DNA of 32,473 nt, taken from contig JAGRFQ010000028.1 in the NCBI GenBank assembly GCA_020445945.1, forward strand, positions 110,145-142,617, given 5' to 3'. Both the position numbers and the translations under genes were made by a program. Positions 9,129 through 17,355 of this stretch are shown here, one piece after another. The number at the start of each line of letters is the position of its first letter. The stretch's first letter is position 1. Below the pieces are notes generated by a model, which ran no database searches, was not told the origin of the DNA, and saw only the letters and a program-made list of their open reading frames with translations. This DNA is from Rhodocyclaceae bacterium (GTDB taxonomy: Bacteria; Pseudomonadota; Gammaproteobacteria; Burkholderiales; Rhodocyclaceae).

Positions 9129-9758
9129 TCAGGCGGGGACGGCGGGGTTGAGGCTGTAGGTGACGGTCAATGCGGCTTCGGCGAGCACGTGCCCGGCGAT
9201 GGCGTCGCGCACCTGCTGACCGGTGAAGCGGCCGTCGACCGGGCAACTGGCCAGATCGATGGCGTACAGCGTGAACACGTAACGGTGGCGGATGCTGTCG
9301 TTCCACGGCGGGCAGGGGCCGTCGTAGCCGTAGTAGTCGCCCGCCATGTCGGCGTCGCCGGCGAACCAGCCGGTGTAATCGTTGATGCCTTGACGCGTGG
9401 CGTGCGGCGCCGACGGGCCGGCCTTGCCGCGCGCGGTCACCTCCGACGAGAACGCGCCTTCGGCCACTTCGCCCAGCCCCGGGTCGAGGTCGACCAGCAC
9501 CCAGTGGAAGAAGTCCACCCGCGGCAGGCTGGCGGGCACGCTGCGCCCTTCCTGGTTGACGTCGTCACCGACGCTGGGCACGTCGGGGTCGTGGCAGATC
9601 AACACCAGGCTGCGCGTGCCGGCCGGCAGGGCGGACCACGCCAGATGCGGGCTGAGGTTGGCGCTGAGCTGGACATGGCCCTCGGCGGCGGGCACGCCGA
9701 AAGCGTACTTGCCGTCGACCGGCGCGCCGTCGGTGAGGCTGTGGCTGGTGAGTTTCAT
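9129..9758 (-). CDS. YbhB/YbcL-type phosphatidylethanolamine-binding (PEBP) family protein
   Basis: Member of the PEBP/Raf-kinase-inhibitor-like family; the bacterial role is poorly known. The 209-residue product carries the two family boxes: HDPDVPS followed by FFHWVLVDLDP in the first half, and YDGPCPPWNDSIRHRYVFTLYAID in the second (split here as YDGPCPPWND and HRYVFTLYAID), which line a ligand pocket in known structures. No signal peptide is visible, so it is probably cytoplasmic. The start at 9758 (MKLTSHSL) has a good GGAGG ribosome site; eight more codons are open upstream but lack support. It lies 42 bases downstream of murJ on the same strand and may be read with it. Confidence 0.9.
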   Translation of the reverse strand: MKLTSHSLTDGAPVDGKYAFGVPAAEGHVQLSANLSPHLAWSALPAGTRSLVLICHDPDVPSVGDDVNQEGRSVPASLPRVDFFHWVLVDLDPGLGEVAEGAFSSEVTARGKAGPSAPHATRQGINDYTGWFAGDADMAGDYYGYDGPCPPWNDSIRHRYVFTLYAIDLASCPVDGRFTGQQVRDAIAGHVLAEAALTVTYSLNPAVPA

Positions 9759-9800
9759 GGCGATCCTCCGTGAGCGTGGCAAAGCGTGGTCGGCCCCATT

Positions 9801-11336
9801 CTAGGCTGCGCGGCGTGAAAAATCGCGCGGCCGGAATCCGAGCGCAAACAGGGTGGCGAAGTAGGCCAGCGCGCCGGCCAGCACGATGCCGCCCAGCCGC
9901 AGCGCGCGTGTCCAGCCGTGATCGAGCGTCCACGCGGCGTCCGGCCCTTTGCCGAACCACATCACCGCGCCGAGCACGGCCAGCGCGATGGCAATCTTGA
10001 ACGCGAACCGCGCCCAGCCCGGCTGCGGCACGAACACTGCGCGCGCGCGCAGGCCGCGGTACAGCAGCGCGGCGTTGAGGCAGGCGGCCAGACCGATCGA
10101 CAGCGCCAGCCCGGCATGCTTGAGCGGGCCGATGAAGGCCAGGTTCATCAACTGTGTGGCGGCCAGCGAGATGAGCGCGATCTTGACCGGCGTGCGGATG
10201 TCCTGCCGCGCGTAGAAGCCCGGGGCCAGCACCTTGACCAGAATCATGCCGGTCAGGCCGACGCTGTAGGCGATCAGCGCCGGGCGGGTCTGCATCACGT
10301 CGCTGGCGGCAAAGGCGCCGTAGTTGAACAGGGTGGCGATCAGCGGCACCGCGAGCACCGCCAGCGCGAGCGCCGCGGGCAGGGTCAGCATCAGCGTCAG
10401 GCGCAGCCCCCAGTCGAGCAGTTCGGAGAACTGCGTCGGGTTTTCGTCGGCGTGGTACTTGGCCAGACTGGGCAACAGGATGGTGCCCAGCGCGACCCCG
10501 AGCAGCCCGGCCGGGAACTCCATCAGCCGGTCGGCGTAGTACAGCCACGAGACGCTGCCGCTGACCAGAAACGAGGCGAAGATGGTGTTGATGAGCAGCG
10601 AGACCTGACTGACCGACACACCCAGCAAGGCCGGCGCCATCAGCTTGAGAATGCGCCGCACGCCGGGGTCGCGCGGCGCCAGATCGAAGCGCGGCAGCAT
10701 GCCGATGCGCGCCAGCGGGCGCAGTTGCAGGATCAGTTGCAGCGCCCCGCCGATGAACACCGCCCAGGCCAGCGCAAGCACCGGTGGGTCGAACCACGGC
10801 GCGGCGAACAAGGCCATGCCGATGAAGCTGAGGTTGAGCAGCACCGGGGTGAAGGCCGGAATCGCGAAACGGCTCCAGGTGTTGAGCACGCCGCCGGCAA
10901 GCGCGACCAGCGACATGAAGAAAATGTAGGGGAAGGTGATGCGCGTCAGCTCGACGGTGAGCGCGAACTTTTGTGCGTCGGCCGAGAAGCCCGGTGCCGA
11001 GATGTAGATCACCCACGGCGCGGCGAAGGCGCCGAGAATGGAAAGCAGGAGCACCGCAACGCCGAGCAAGGTGGCCACCCGGCTGACCAGATGATGCGTC
11101 TCTTGCGCGCCGCGGCGGTTCTTGTATTCCGCCAGAATCGGTACGAAAGCCTGCGAAAACGCGCCTTCGGCAAACATCCGGCGCAGCAGGTTGGGCAGGC
11201 GGAAGGCGACGAAGAACGCGTCGGTGGCCACGCCGGCGCCGAAACTGTGGGCGATGACGAAGTCGCGCACGAAACCGAGAATGCGGGAGAGCAGGGTCAT
11301 GCCGCTGACCGTGGCCAGCGCGCGGAGCAGATTCAT
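9801..11336 (-). CDS. murJ: Lipid II flippase MurJ
   Basis: Inner-membrane flippase that moves lipid II to the periplasmic face for peptidoglycan synthesis (MOP superfamily, formerly MviN). The 511-residue product has about 14 hydrophobic segments. Its N-terminus, [15 protein letters not shown], is the family signature, followed by [21 protein letters not shown] with the conserved charged residues and FVPILAEY. The start at 11336 ([12 protein letters not shown]) fits family alignments; the frame continues upstream through the rpsT promoter region but without similarity. It diverges from rpsT, the usual arrangement in betaproteobacteria, with 149 bases between them. An open frame of more than 600 codons on the opposite strand is a composition effect. 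Confidence 0.96.
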   Translation of the reverse strand: MNLLRALATVSGMTLLSRILGFVRDFVIAHSFGAGVATDAFFVAFRLPNLLRRMFAEGAFSQAFVPILAEYKNRRGAQETHHLVSRVATLLGVAVLLLSILGAFAAPWVIYISAPGFSADAQKFALTVELTRITFPYIFFMSLVALAGGVLNTWSRFAIPAFTPVLLNLSFIGMALFAAPWFDPPVLALAWAVFIGGALQLILQLRPLARIGMLPRFDLAPRDPGVRRILKLMAPALLGVSVSQVSLLINTIFASFLVSGSVSWLYYADRLMEFPAGLLGVALGTILLPSLAKYHADENPTQFSELLDWGLRLTLMLTLPAALALAVLAVPLIATLFNYGAFAASDVMQTRPALIAYSVGLTGMILVKVLAPGFYARQDIRTPVKIALISLAATQLMNLAFIGPLKHAGLALSIGLAACLNAALLYRGLRARAVFVPQPGWARFAFKIAIALAVLGAVMWFGKGPDAAWTLDHGWTRALRLGGIVLAGALAYFATLFALGFRPRDFSRRAA

Positions 11337-11419
11337 TCGGAAGCCGGTCAGGTGAGGGCGTTGCGCAAATGCCGAATGATACTGTGTTCGCAGGCGTGGG
11401 GCCGTCGAGAAATCAAGGC

Positions 11420-11448
11420 TTGCATCAGCGTTGTCGGGGCGATACAAT
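11420..11448 (+). promoter_or_regulatory. Sigma-70-type promoter of rpsT
   Basis: TTGCAT (11420-11425) and TACAAT (11443-11448) are separated by the ideal 17 bases. Transcription would begin near 11455, giving a leader of about 30 bases before the rpsT start. Confidence 0.78.
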
Positions 11449-11485
11449 CGCGGGTTTTCAGCACTCACCAAACGGACGAACATCT

Positions 11486-11755
11486 ATGGCCAATACGGCA
11501 CAAGCCCGCAAGCGCGCCCGCCAGGCAACCGCTGCCCGCGCTCACAACGCCAGCCTGCGCTCGCGTTTTCGCACTGCGATCAAGGCTGTGCGTAGCGCGG
11601 TGGCGGCAGGGGACCAGGACGCTGCGCGCGCCCTGTTCAATGCTTCCCAGAAAACGATCGACAGCATCGCCGACAAGAACATCGTTCACAAGAACACGGC
11701 CGCCCGCTACAAGAGCCGCCTGTCTGCAGCGATCAAGGGAATGTCGGCTGCCTGA
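11486..11755 (+). CDS. rpsT: 30S ribosomal protein S20 (bS20)
   Basis: Primary-binding protein of the small ribosomal subunit that contacts the 16S rRNA 5' domain and helix 44. The 89-residue product is basic and helical. It begins [13 protein letters not shown], with [16 protein letters not shown] and a C-terminal [18 protein letters not shown], all typical of S20. The ATG at 11486 gives the normal length; upstream codons in the same frame cover the promoter and are not used. It forms a single-gene unit with its own promoter (11420-11448) and terminator (11774-11804). Confidence 0.98.
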   Translation: MANTAQARKRARQATAARAHNASLRSRFRTAIKAVRSAVAAGDQDAARALFNASQKTIDSIADKNIVHKNTAARYKSRLSAAIKGMSAA

Positions 11756-11773
11756 TCTTGGCGGTAGATGACC

Positions 11774-11804
11774 AAAAAAGGCGACCGCCGAGGTCGCCTT
11801 TTTT
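11774..11804. terminator. Bidirectional Rho-independent terminator between rpsT and the DUF3579 gene
   Basis: The stem GGCGACC (11780-11786) with GGTCGCC (11792-11798) has a five-base loop, flanked by six A on the left and six T on the right. It can end transcription of rpsT on the plus strand and of the converging DUF3579 gene on the minus strand. Confidence 0.9.
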
Positions 11805-11848
11805 GTTTGTCATGGGCTGCCGATGCGCGCTGCGCAAGGCGGTGGCGG

Positions 11849-12145
11849 TCAGACCGCGCTGTGTTCGGCGTCGATGGGTTCGACCTTGAGGTTGTTGTCT
11901 TCGGCGAAGTTGACCAGAAACTTGTAGGCCAGCGGTTCGACATCGTGCAGGCGGCCATCGACGACGACGCTCTTGTCGCCCTTCAGCGTGCATCCGGGGC
12001 GGACGTAGGGTGAATACATCATCCGGTTGTCCGAGCCAAATGCAGACATGATCCCGCACAGGCGGTCGGCCCAGTCGCTCGGTCTGAATTTCTTGTCTTC
12101 CCGCGTGACGCCGATGATGACAAAGCTGTCGGTTTTATTTGTCAT
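11849..12145 (-). CDS. DUF3579 family protein
   Basis: Small 98-residue soluble protein that I assign to the DUF3579 family of betaproteobacteria; its function is unknown. Visible features are a start of MTNKTDSFVIIGVTREDKKFRPSDWADRLCG, here noted by VIIGVTREDKKFRPSDWA, then PYVRPGCTLKG and VDGRLHDVEPLAY, and an acidic end. There is no membrane segment or signal peptide. It lies divergently upstream of argD, a pairing I believe is conserved in relatives, which may hint at a link to arginine metabolism or may be only positional. A TGC-TAGAAT extended -10 box lies at 12249-12257 on its strand, and its leader holds a near-perfect hairpin (12162-12185). Confidence 0.82.
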   Translation of the reverse strand: MTNKTDSFVIIGVTREDKKFRPSDWADRLCGIMSAFGSDNRMMYSPYVRPGCTLKGDKSVVVDGRLHDVEPLAYKFLVNFAEDNNLKVEPIDAEHSAV

Positions 12146-12161
12146 GTTCTTGTGTCTCTAC

Positions 12162-12185
12162 GGGGTGGCCCGGTTGGGCAACCCC
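12162..12185 (-). promoter_or_regulatory. Leader hairpin before the DUF3579 gene
   Basis: On the minus strand GGGGTTGCCC (12176-12185) pairs with GGGCCACCCC (12162-12171) around an AACC loop, ten pairs with one mismatch. It ends 16 bases before the start codon, close enough to affect ribosome access. Function is inferred. Confidence 0.4.
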
Positions 12186-12194
12186 TCTCCCGAG

Positions 12195-12257
12195 CGCGCA
12201 ACGGCGATGACATTCTGAAGGTCGGCGGCGGCGTTGCGCGAAAACGCGATTCTAGCA
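12195..12257 (-). promoter_or_regulatory. Extended -10 box and nine-base inverted repeat (probable DUF3579 promoter region)
   Basis: On the minus strand TGC-TAGAAT is an extended -10 element (12249-12257) with no clear -35. Just downstream, CGCGCAACG (12195-12203) and CGTTGCGCG (12232-12240) are perfect inverted repeats 28 bases apart, lying in the early transcribed region. They could bind a dimeric regulator or form a stem. Confidence 0.45.
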
Positions 12258-12447
12258 GAAATTGTGCTTTCGCCGATGCGCCGATACGGCCTGGAATGGC
12301 GTGATTCAAGGCGATGCGCGGTGCCGATTGGCCGGATCATATGTACATCAATCCGTGTTTCACTTACCATCGACAGCCTGAGGGTGGAACGGCGGCGGCG
12401 GCCGCCGTATGTGTTTTGCGGGCAACAAAAATGCAAGGTAGGGCACG

Positions 12448-13620
12448 ATGTCGCATGTAATGCAAACCTACGGACGCTTGCCGGTGGCTTTTTCTCACGG
12501 CCAGGATTCGTATCTGTTCGATACCGACGGCAAGCGCTACCTCGATGCGCTGTCTGGCATCGCCGTGTCGACGCTCGGGCACAACCATCCGGTGCTGGTG
12601 CGTGCGCTCGCCGAGCAGGCCGGCCGTGTGTTGCATACGTCCAATCTGTACCAGATTCCCGCCCAGGAGGCGCTGGCCGACCGCCTGGCGGCGTTGTCGG
12701 GCATGAGCGAGGTGTTTTTTTCCAACTCGGGCTGTGAGGCCAACGAGGCGGCGATCAAGCTGGCGCGCTACTACGGTCACAAGCGCGGTGTCGAGAAGCC
12801 GGCCATCGTGGTGATGGAGCAGGCGTTTCACGGACGGACGTTGGCGACCCTGTCGGCCACCGGCAACCGCAAGGTGCAGGCCGGCTTTGAGCCGCTGGTG
12901 TCGGGCTTCGTCCGCGTGCCATTCGATGACGTCGGGGCGATCGAGCAACTGGCAGTGAGCAACCAGAGCGTCGTGGCAGTCTTGCTTGAGCCGATTCAGG
13001 GCGAGGGCGGCATCAACGTTGCGCATACCAAGTATTTGCAAGCCTTGCGCCGGGTGTGCGATGCGCACGGCTGGCTCTTGATGGTCGATGAGGTGCAGTG
13101 TGGCGTGGGCCGGACCGGCAAATGGTTTGCCCACCAGTTGGCCGGTATTACGCCCGACGTGATGACGCTGGCCAAGGGCTTGGGCTCGGGCGTGCCGATC
13201 GGCGCCTGTCTGACGGCGGGGGCGGCGGTGGGCGTGTTCGGGCCGGGCAATCATGGCTCAACCTTTGGTGGCAATCCGCTGGCGTGCACGGCGGCGCTGA
13301 CGACGCTGGAGGTGTTGGCCAGCGACGATCTGCTGGCCAACGCGGTGGCGCGCGGGCAGCAGATTCGCGACGGCCTGGCCGCTGCGCTGGCGGGGGTCGG
13401 GGCGCTGGTGGCGATTCGCGGCGAGGGGCTGATGATCGGTGTCGAACTGGACCGCCCCTGCGGCGCGTTGGTGGGGCAGGCACTTGAGGCCGGCGTGCTG
13501 ATCAACGTGACCGCCGAGCGGGTGGTGCGTCTGCTGCCGCCACTGACTTTCAGCGAAGCGGATGCGACGGCTCTGGTCGAGACGCTGGTGCCGTTGATCC
13601 GGAATTTTGTTACCGCATAA
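12448..13620 (+). CDS. argD: Acetylornithine aminotransferase
   Basis: PLP enzyme converting N-acetylglutamate semialdehyde to N-acetylornithine, the fourth step of arginine synthesis; many also act on succinyldiaminopimelate in lysine synthesis. The 390-residue product is a class III aminotransferase. VDEVQCGVGRTGK (213-225) contains the PLP-contacting aspartate D214, and the Schiff-base lysine is K243 in LAKGLGSGVPIG. NSGCEANEAAIKLAR near 93-107 and FHGRTLATLSATG are also typical. AAGGTAGGG precedes the ATG at 12448. The frame begins a cluster argD-argF-argG, with argF 20 bases downstream. Only ornithine-type enzymes carry this combination, but substrate breadth cannot be seen. Confidence 0.95.
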   Translation: MSHVMQTYGRLPVAFSHGQDSYLFDTDGKRYLDALSGIAVSTLGHNHPVLVRALAEQAGRVLHTSNLYQIPAQEALADRLAALSGMSEVFFSNSGCEANEAAIKLARYYGHKRGVEKPAIVVMEQAFHGRTLATLSATGNRKVQAGFEPLVSGFVRVPFDDVGAIEQLAVSNQSVVAVLLEPIQGEGGINVAHTKYLQALRRVCDAHGWLLMVDEVQCGVGRTGKWFAHQLAGITPDVMTLAKGLGSGVPIGACLTAGAAVGVFGPGNHGSTFGGNPLACTAALTTLEVLASDDLLANAVARGQQIRDGLAAALAGVGALVAIRGEGLMIGVELDRPCGALVGQALEAGVLINVTAERVVRLLPPLTFSEADATALVETLVPLIRNFVTA

Positions 13621-13640
13621 TCCACAACAAAGAGCGTGCG

Positions 13641-14564
13641 ATGGACGCGATCAAACATTATCTTCAGTTCAAGGATTTCACCCGGGAGGAGTACGCTTAC
13701 CTGTTTGAGCGTGCGCGGTGGATCAAGGAAAAATTCAAGCGCTACGAACCCTATCACCCGTTGTTCGATCGGACCCTGGTGATGATTTTCGAGAAGGCCA
13801 GCACGCGCACGCGTCTGTCCTTCGAGGCGGGGATGCACCAGCTGGGCGGGTCGGCGATTTACCTCAATACCCGCGATTCGCAGCTCGGGCGTGGCGAGCC
13901 GGTCGAGGATGCGGCGCAGGTGATCTCGCGCATGAGCGACGCGGTGATGATCCGCACCTTCGAGCAGACCGTGATCGAGCGCTTTGCCGAGAACTCGCGC
14001 GTGCCGGTCATCAACGGGCTGACCAACGAATATCATCCGTGCCAGATTCTGGCCGACATCTTCACCTTCATCGAGCATCGCGGCGATATTCGCGGCAAGA
14101 CCGTGGCGTGGATCGGCGACTCGAACAACATGTGCAACACCTGGCTGCAGGCGGCGGAGTTGCTGGACTTCAACGTCCATGTGTCCACCCCGCCGGGCTA
14201 CGAAGTCGAAGCCGAGCGCGCCGGGCTCTACGGTACGAATCACTTCGAACAGTTCGACGATCCGATGGTCGCCTGTCAGGGGGCCGATCTGGTGACCACC
14301 GACGTGTGGACCTCGATGGGCTTCGAGGCCGAGAACGAGGAGCGCAAGGCCGCATTTGCTGACTGGTGCGTGGATGCTGACATGATGGCGGTGGCGGCGC
14401 CGGATGCGGTGTTCATGCACTGCCTCCCGGCACATCGTGGCGAAGAGGTGACTGCCGACGTGATCGATGGTGCGCATTCGGTGGTGTGGGAGGAAGCGGA
14501 AAACCGTCTGCATGTGCAGAAGGCGCTGCTTGAGTATCTGGTGGTCGGGCGAATCGAGAGCTGA
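13641..14564 (+). CDS. argF: Ornithine carbamoyltransferase
   Basis: Condenses ornithine with carbamoyl phosphate to citrulline in the cytoplasm. The 307-residue product has the carbamoyl-phosphate motif STRTRLSFE near residues 53-61, the second motif HPCQILAD, and the ornithine-binding signature HCLPAHRGEE near the C-terminus, with WTSMGFE before it. The size is normal for a trimeric anabolic enzyme. It starts 20 bases after argD and is followed after 60 bases by argG; a GC-rich hairpin lies in that gap. The direct run argD-argF-argG gives three of the last steps of arginine synthesis, with argH not in view. Confidence 0.96.
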   Translation: MDAIKHYLQFKDFTREEYAYLFERARWIKEKFKRYEPYHPLFDRTLVMIFEKASTRTRLSFEAGMHQLGGSAIYLNTRDSQLGRGEPVEDAAQVISRMSDAVMIRTFEQTVIERFAENSRVPVINGLTNEYHPCQILADIFTFIEHRGDIRGKTVAWIGDSNNMCNTWLQAAELLDFNVHVSTPPGYEVEAERAGLYGTNHFEQFDDPMVACQGADLVTTDVWTSMGFEAENEERKAAFADWCVDADMMAVAAPDAVFMHCLPAHRGEEVTADVIDGAHSVVWEEAENRLHVQKALLEYLVVGRIES

Positions 14565-14583
14565 TTCGCCACCCGCGTGAAAC

Positions 14584-14602
14584 GGCCGCGCGATCCGCGG
14601 CC
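14584..14602 (+). promoter_or_regulatory. GC-rich hairpin in the argF-argG gap
   Basis: GGCCGCG (14584-14590) pairs perfectly with CGCGGCC (14596-14602) around a five-base loop. No T run follows, so it is not a standard terminator. It ends 22 bases before the argG start and could tune transcript processing or stability between argF and argG. Confidence 0.45.
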
Positions 14603-14624
14603 TGGAATTTGGTCAGGAAACGTT

Positions 14625-15854
14625 ATGAGCAATGCAAACAAGGTGGTGCTCGCCTATTCGGGCGGGCTGGATACTTCGGTGATCCTGAAGTGGCTGCAAG
14701 ATACCTACAATTGCGAGGTGGTGACCTTCACCGCCGACCTCGGGCAGGGCGAGGAGCTTGAGCCGGCGCGTCAAAAAGCGCTCAAGTTCGGCATCAAGCC
14801 GGAGAACATCTTCATCGACGATCTGCGCGAAGAGTTCGTGCGCGACTTCGTCTTCCCGATGTTTCGCTGCAATACCGTGTACGAGGGCGAGTACCTTCTC
14901 GGGACCTCGATCGCCCGCCCGCTCATCGCCAAGCGCCAGATCGACATTGCGCGTCAGACCGGTGCCGACGCGGTGTCGCACGGCGCCACCGGCAAGGGCA
15001 ATGACCAGGTCCGCTTCGAGCTCGGCTATTACGCGTTGATGCCCAACGTCACCGTGATCGCCCCGTGGCGTGAATGGGATCTGCTGTCGCGCGAGAAGCT
15101 GCTCAAGTACGCCGAAGACGCCGGCATTCCCATCGACATGAAGCACCGCCAGGGGGGCGCGCCGTACTCGATGGACGCCAACCTGTTGCACATCTCCTAC
15201 GAAGGCCGCCACCTGGAAAACCCGTCGGCCGAGGCCGAAGAGTCGATGTGGCGGTGGACCGTGTCGCCCGAAGCCGCACCGGAGACGGGTGAGTATCTGG
15301 ACCTCGAATTCGAAAAGGGCGACCTGGTGGCCATCAATGGCGAGCGCATGAAGGCGCACGAACTGCTCGCCAAACTCAATGCCGTTGGCGGCAAGCACGG
15401 CGTCGGGCGACTGGATCTGGTCGAGAACCGCTACGTCGGCATGAAGGCCCGCGGCTGCTATGAAACGCCGGGCGGCACGATCTTGCTCAAGGCGCATCGC
15501 GCCATCGAGTCGGTGACGCTCGACCGCGAGACCGCGCACCTCAAGGATGACCTGATGCCGCGCTACGCGAGCATCATTTACAACGGTTACTGGTGGTCAC
15601 CCGAGCGTCTTGCCCTGCAAGCGCTCATCGACCAGACCCAGCAGACCGTCAATGGCTGCGTGCGGGTCAAGCTCTACAAGGGCAACGTGATCGTGGTCAG
15701 CCGCGATTCGGCAACCGACTCCCTGTTCGATCCGACGATCGCCACCTTCGAGGACGACGAAGGCGCTTACAATCAGAAGGATGCGCATGGCTTCATTCGG
15801 CTGAATGCCCTGCGCTTGCGAATTGCGGAGAATGCGCGCATCAAACGGCGTTAG
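14625..15854 (+). CDS. argG: Argininosuccinate synthase
   Basis: ATP-dependent ligation of citrulline and aspartate to argininosuccinate. The 409-residue product has the N-type ATP pyrophosphatase P-loop AYSGGLDTS at residues 10-18, [15 protein letters not shown] in the citrulline/aspartate site, and APWREWD, all matching the common bacterial type. The ATG at 14625 follows AGGAAA and places the P-loop at the usual distance; 16 upstream codons in frame overlap the hairpin and are not used. It is followed nine bases after its stop by a small DUF2788 membrane protein gene with its own AGGAG. Confidence 0.97.
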   Translation: MSNANKVVLAYSGGLDTSVILKWLQDTYNCEVVTFTADLGQGEELEPARQKALKFGIKPENIFIDDLREEFVRDFVFPMFRCNTVYEGEYLLGTSIARPLIAKRQIDIARQTGADAVSHGATGKGNDQVRFELGYYALMPNVTVIAPWREWDLLSREKLLKYAEDAGIPIDMKHRQGGAPYSMDANLLHISYEGRHLENPSAEAEESMWRWTVSPEAAPETGEYLDLEFEKGDLVAINGERMKAHELLAKLNAVGGKHGVGRLDLVENRYVGMKARGCYETPGGTILLKAHRAIESVTLDRETAHLKDDLMPRYASIIYNGYWWSPERLALQALIDQTQQTVNGCVRVKLYKGNVIVVSRDSATDSLFDPTIATFEDDEGAYNQKDAHGFIRLNALRLRIAENARIKRR

Positions 15855-15863
15855 GAGTAAGTC

Positions 15864-16094
15864 ATGGACAGCGGACCGATCCTGTTTGGCCTGACCGTAG
15901 CGGAGTTCGAAGAAATCTCCCTCAAGGTCTGTTTTGCCGGACTGATCCTTTACATGCTGTTCATCATCGGCAACTTGGCCAAAGAGTCCAAGGCCGGAAA
16001 GTACGGCACGGTGTGGATGTTCCTGGCGCTTGGTCTGGGGTTTGTCGGCTTTGTCGCCAAGGGTTTGATCGCCCGCCTGATGGGCATCGAATGA
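15864..16094 (+). CDS. Small two-helix membrane protein, DUF2788 family
   Basis: A 76-residue protein that I place in DUF2788, a family of unknown function. Two hydrophobic segments, about residues 18-39 (ending FIIGNLA) and 50-72 (VWMFLALGLGFVGFV), flank a short basic loop KESKAGKYGT. It is therefore an inner-membrane hairpin with the loop probably cytoplasmic by the positive-inside rule. AGGAG lies six bases before the ATG. It starts nine bases after argG, so it is very likely read with the arginine genes, and an association with arginine or citrulline metabolism is possible but unproven. The family call is from memory of the pattern KxSKAGKxGT. Confidence 0.78.
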   Translation: MDSGPILFGLTVAEFEEISLKVCFAGLILYMLFIIGNLAKESKAGKYGTVWMFLALGLGFVGFVAKGLIARLMGIE

Positions 16095-16124
16095 ACCTGG
16101 GTTGAGGACGAGGGAGATACAAGA

Positions 16125-16448
16125 ATGACGCTCAGCGCACAGATTGAAGGCGTGACGGTGGCCAAGGAAGCCAGTGTGTATTTCAGCGGCAAATGCATTA
16201 GCCATGCATTGACGCTGCCTGACGGGGGGCGCAAATCGGTCGGGGTGATTTTGCCCGCAACGCTCACCTTCAACACGGCGGGCCCCGAAGTGATGGAGAT
16301 TGTCGCCGGCAGTTGCAGCGTACGCATGGGCGGCGAGGCCGAGTGGCGCTGCTTTGCGACCGGGCAGAGTTTTGAAGTGGGGGCCAATTCGAGTTTCGAT
16401 ATCCAGGTCGTCGGCGTGCCGCTGCACTACGTCTGCCACTACGGTTGA
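16125..16448 (+). CDS. ppnP: Pyrimidine/purine nucleoside phosphorylase
   Basis: Small cupin-fold enzyme (formerly YaiE, DUF1255) that phosphorolyses many nucleosides to the free base and ribose 1-phosphate. The 107-residue product has the family blocks YFSGKCISHAL, DGGRKSVGVILPA, FNTAGPEVMEIVAG and the C-terminal cupin strand FEVGANSSFDIQV. The length equals the family norm. GGGAG precedes the ATG. It lies 30 bases after the DUF2788 gene, and a hairpin with a UUCG loop and T run (16464-16487) lies just downstream, so it may close the arginine transcript. Confidence 0.94.
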   Translation: MTLSAQIEGVTVAKEASVYFSGKCISHALTLPDGGRKSVGVILPATLTFNTAGPEVMEIVAGSCSVRMGGEAEWRCFATGQSFEVGANSSFDIQVVGVPLHYVCHYG

Positions 16449-16463
16449 ACTGAATCCGGACCG

Positions 16464-16487
16464 GGGTCGCGTTCGCGCGGCCCTTTT
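16464..16487 (+). terminator. Probable Rho-independent terminator after ppnP
   Basis: The eight-pair stem GGGTCGCG (16464-16471) with CGCGGCCC (16476-16483), one G-T pair, is capped by a stable TTCG tetraloop and followed by TTTT. It lies between ppnP and yajQ. Confidence 0.65.
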
Positions 16488-16506
16488 CAATTGTGTGGAG
16501 ATGGAC

Positions 16507-16992
16507 ATGCCCAGCTTCGATATCAGCTCCGAAGTCGACATGGTTGCCTTGCGAAATGCGGTCGAGGGCGCCAACCGCAAGATCACCAATCGCTACGATT
16601 TCAAGGGGTCGAACGCGGTCGTCGAACTCGCGGATACGCTGCTGACCCTGCATGCCGACAGCGATTTCCAGATCGAACAGATGATGGGCATCCTGCTGCC
16701 CGAGATGACGGCCAAGAAGATCGACGTGCGCTGCCTCGATCAAGGCGCATTGCAGAAGGTGGGCGGCAACAGGGTCAAGCAGGAAATCCGCGTCAAAGTC
16801 GGCGTGGAGCAGGATCTGGCCAAGAAGATCGTCAAGCTCATCAAAGACGGAAAACTCAAGGCCCAGGCCTCGATTCAGGGCGACTCGGTGCGGGTCACCG
16901 GTAAAAAGCGCGACGACCTGCAAGACTGTATCGCCCTGGTCCGCAAGGAAATAACCGACTACCCTTTGCAGTACGGCAATTTCCGCGACTGA
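16507..16992 (+). CDS. yajQ: YajQ family nucleotide-binding protein
   Basis: Cytoplasmic protein of the YajQ family (UPF0234); Xanthomonas and Pseudomonas members bind cyclic di-GMP and influence transcription and virulence. The 161-residue product begins MPSFDISSEVD, with ITNRYDFKGS, DFQIEQM, and KIVKLIKDGKLKAQASIQGD in the two repeated domains (quoted here in part as KIVKLIKDGK). GTGGAG at 16495-16500 is placed correctly for the ATG at 16507; an ATG two codons earlier would sit too close to it. It is followed seven bases after its stop by a YjfB-like motility gene, a suggestive pairing for a c-di-GMP receptor. Ligand binding here is inferred from the family. Confidence 0.95.
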   Translation: MPSFDISSEVDMVALRNAVEGANRKITNRYDFKGSNAVVELADTLLTLHADSDFQIEQMMGILLPEMTAKKIDVRCLDQGALQKVGGNRVKQEIRVKVGVEQDLAKKIVKLIKDGKLKAQASIQGDSVRVTGKKRDDLQDCIALVRKEITDYPLQYGNFRD

Positions 16993-16999
16993 GTGCATC

Positions 17000-17188
17000 A
17001 TGGACGTATCTTCCGTTTCGGCCGCATCGCTCTCCCAGATCCAGGCGCAAGTCGCGACTGCGGTGCAGGGCAAGGCGCTCGACATCCAGGCCGCAACGGC
17101 CCGGCAACTGGTCAACAGCCTGCCCGCAGTTCAACCGGTGCCGGACCCGAGTGCCAGCGTGGGGTCCCGCGTCGATATCTTCGTCTGA
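17000..17188 (+). CDS. Putative motility protein, YjfB-like family
   Basis: A 62-residue soluble protein matching the YjfB_motility family pattern: N-terminal MDVSSVSAAS, a central helix rich in Gln and Ala with KALDIQAATARQLVNSLP, and a short C-terminal tail ending GSRVDIFV. The family is linked to flagellar motility in Bacillus and others, but no molecular role is known. It starts seven bases after yajQ, so the two are probably co-transcribed. No flagellar genes are in the window. A GC hairpin without a T run follows at 17209-17229. Confidence 0.8.
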   Translation: MDVSSVSAASLSQIQAQVATAVQGKALDIQAATARQLVNSLPAVQPVPDPSASVGSRVDIFV

Positions 17189-17208
17189 GTGTCGGCCTGC
17201 GTCGGCCT

Positions 17209-17229
17209 CCGGCCGGTGTGTCCGGCCGG
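17209..17229 (+). terminator. GC hairpin after the YjfB-like gene (T-less, possible terminator)
   Basis: CCGGCCGG (17209-17216) and CCGGCCGG (17222-17229), each self-complementary, form an eight-pair stem with a five-base loop 20 bases after the stop. Because no T run follows, termination is uncertain. Confidence 0.4.
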
Positions 17230-17355
17230 TGCCCGATGCGTCGTCGGCACGGCTCCGGTCCTCCCCCTGATTGTTCGCATGCACGCGCCTGCATCTGTCA
17301 TGGCGTTGTAAAGCCCTCGGCGGTTACTATGGGCAGATTCAATGGAGGCGGAGCG

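Larger units (their letters stand above)
12146..12447. other. 302-bp divergent intergenic region between the DUF3579 gene and argD
   Basis: No gene is supported here. It holds the leader hairpin at 12162-12185, a perfect nine-base inverted repeat at 12195-12240, an extended -10 box on the minus strand at 12249-12257, and a 12-base GC palindrome at 12396-12407. I see no convincing paired -35/-10 boxes for argD. Confidence 0.6.

Noticed and set aside
9918-11771. Open frame of 617 codons on the plus strand opposite murJ
   Set aside because: Its translation is rich in Arg, Gln, His and Glu with no recognisable domain, and it runs across the murJ-rpsT promoter gap and rpsT. Long antisense frames are common in GC-rich genes; murJ is clearly the real gene.
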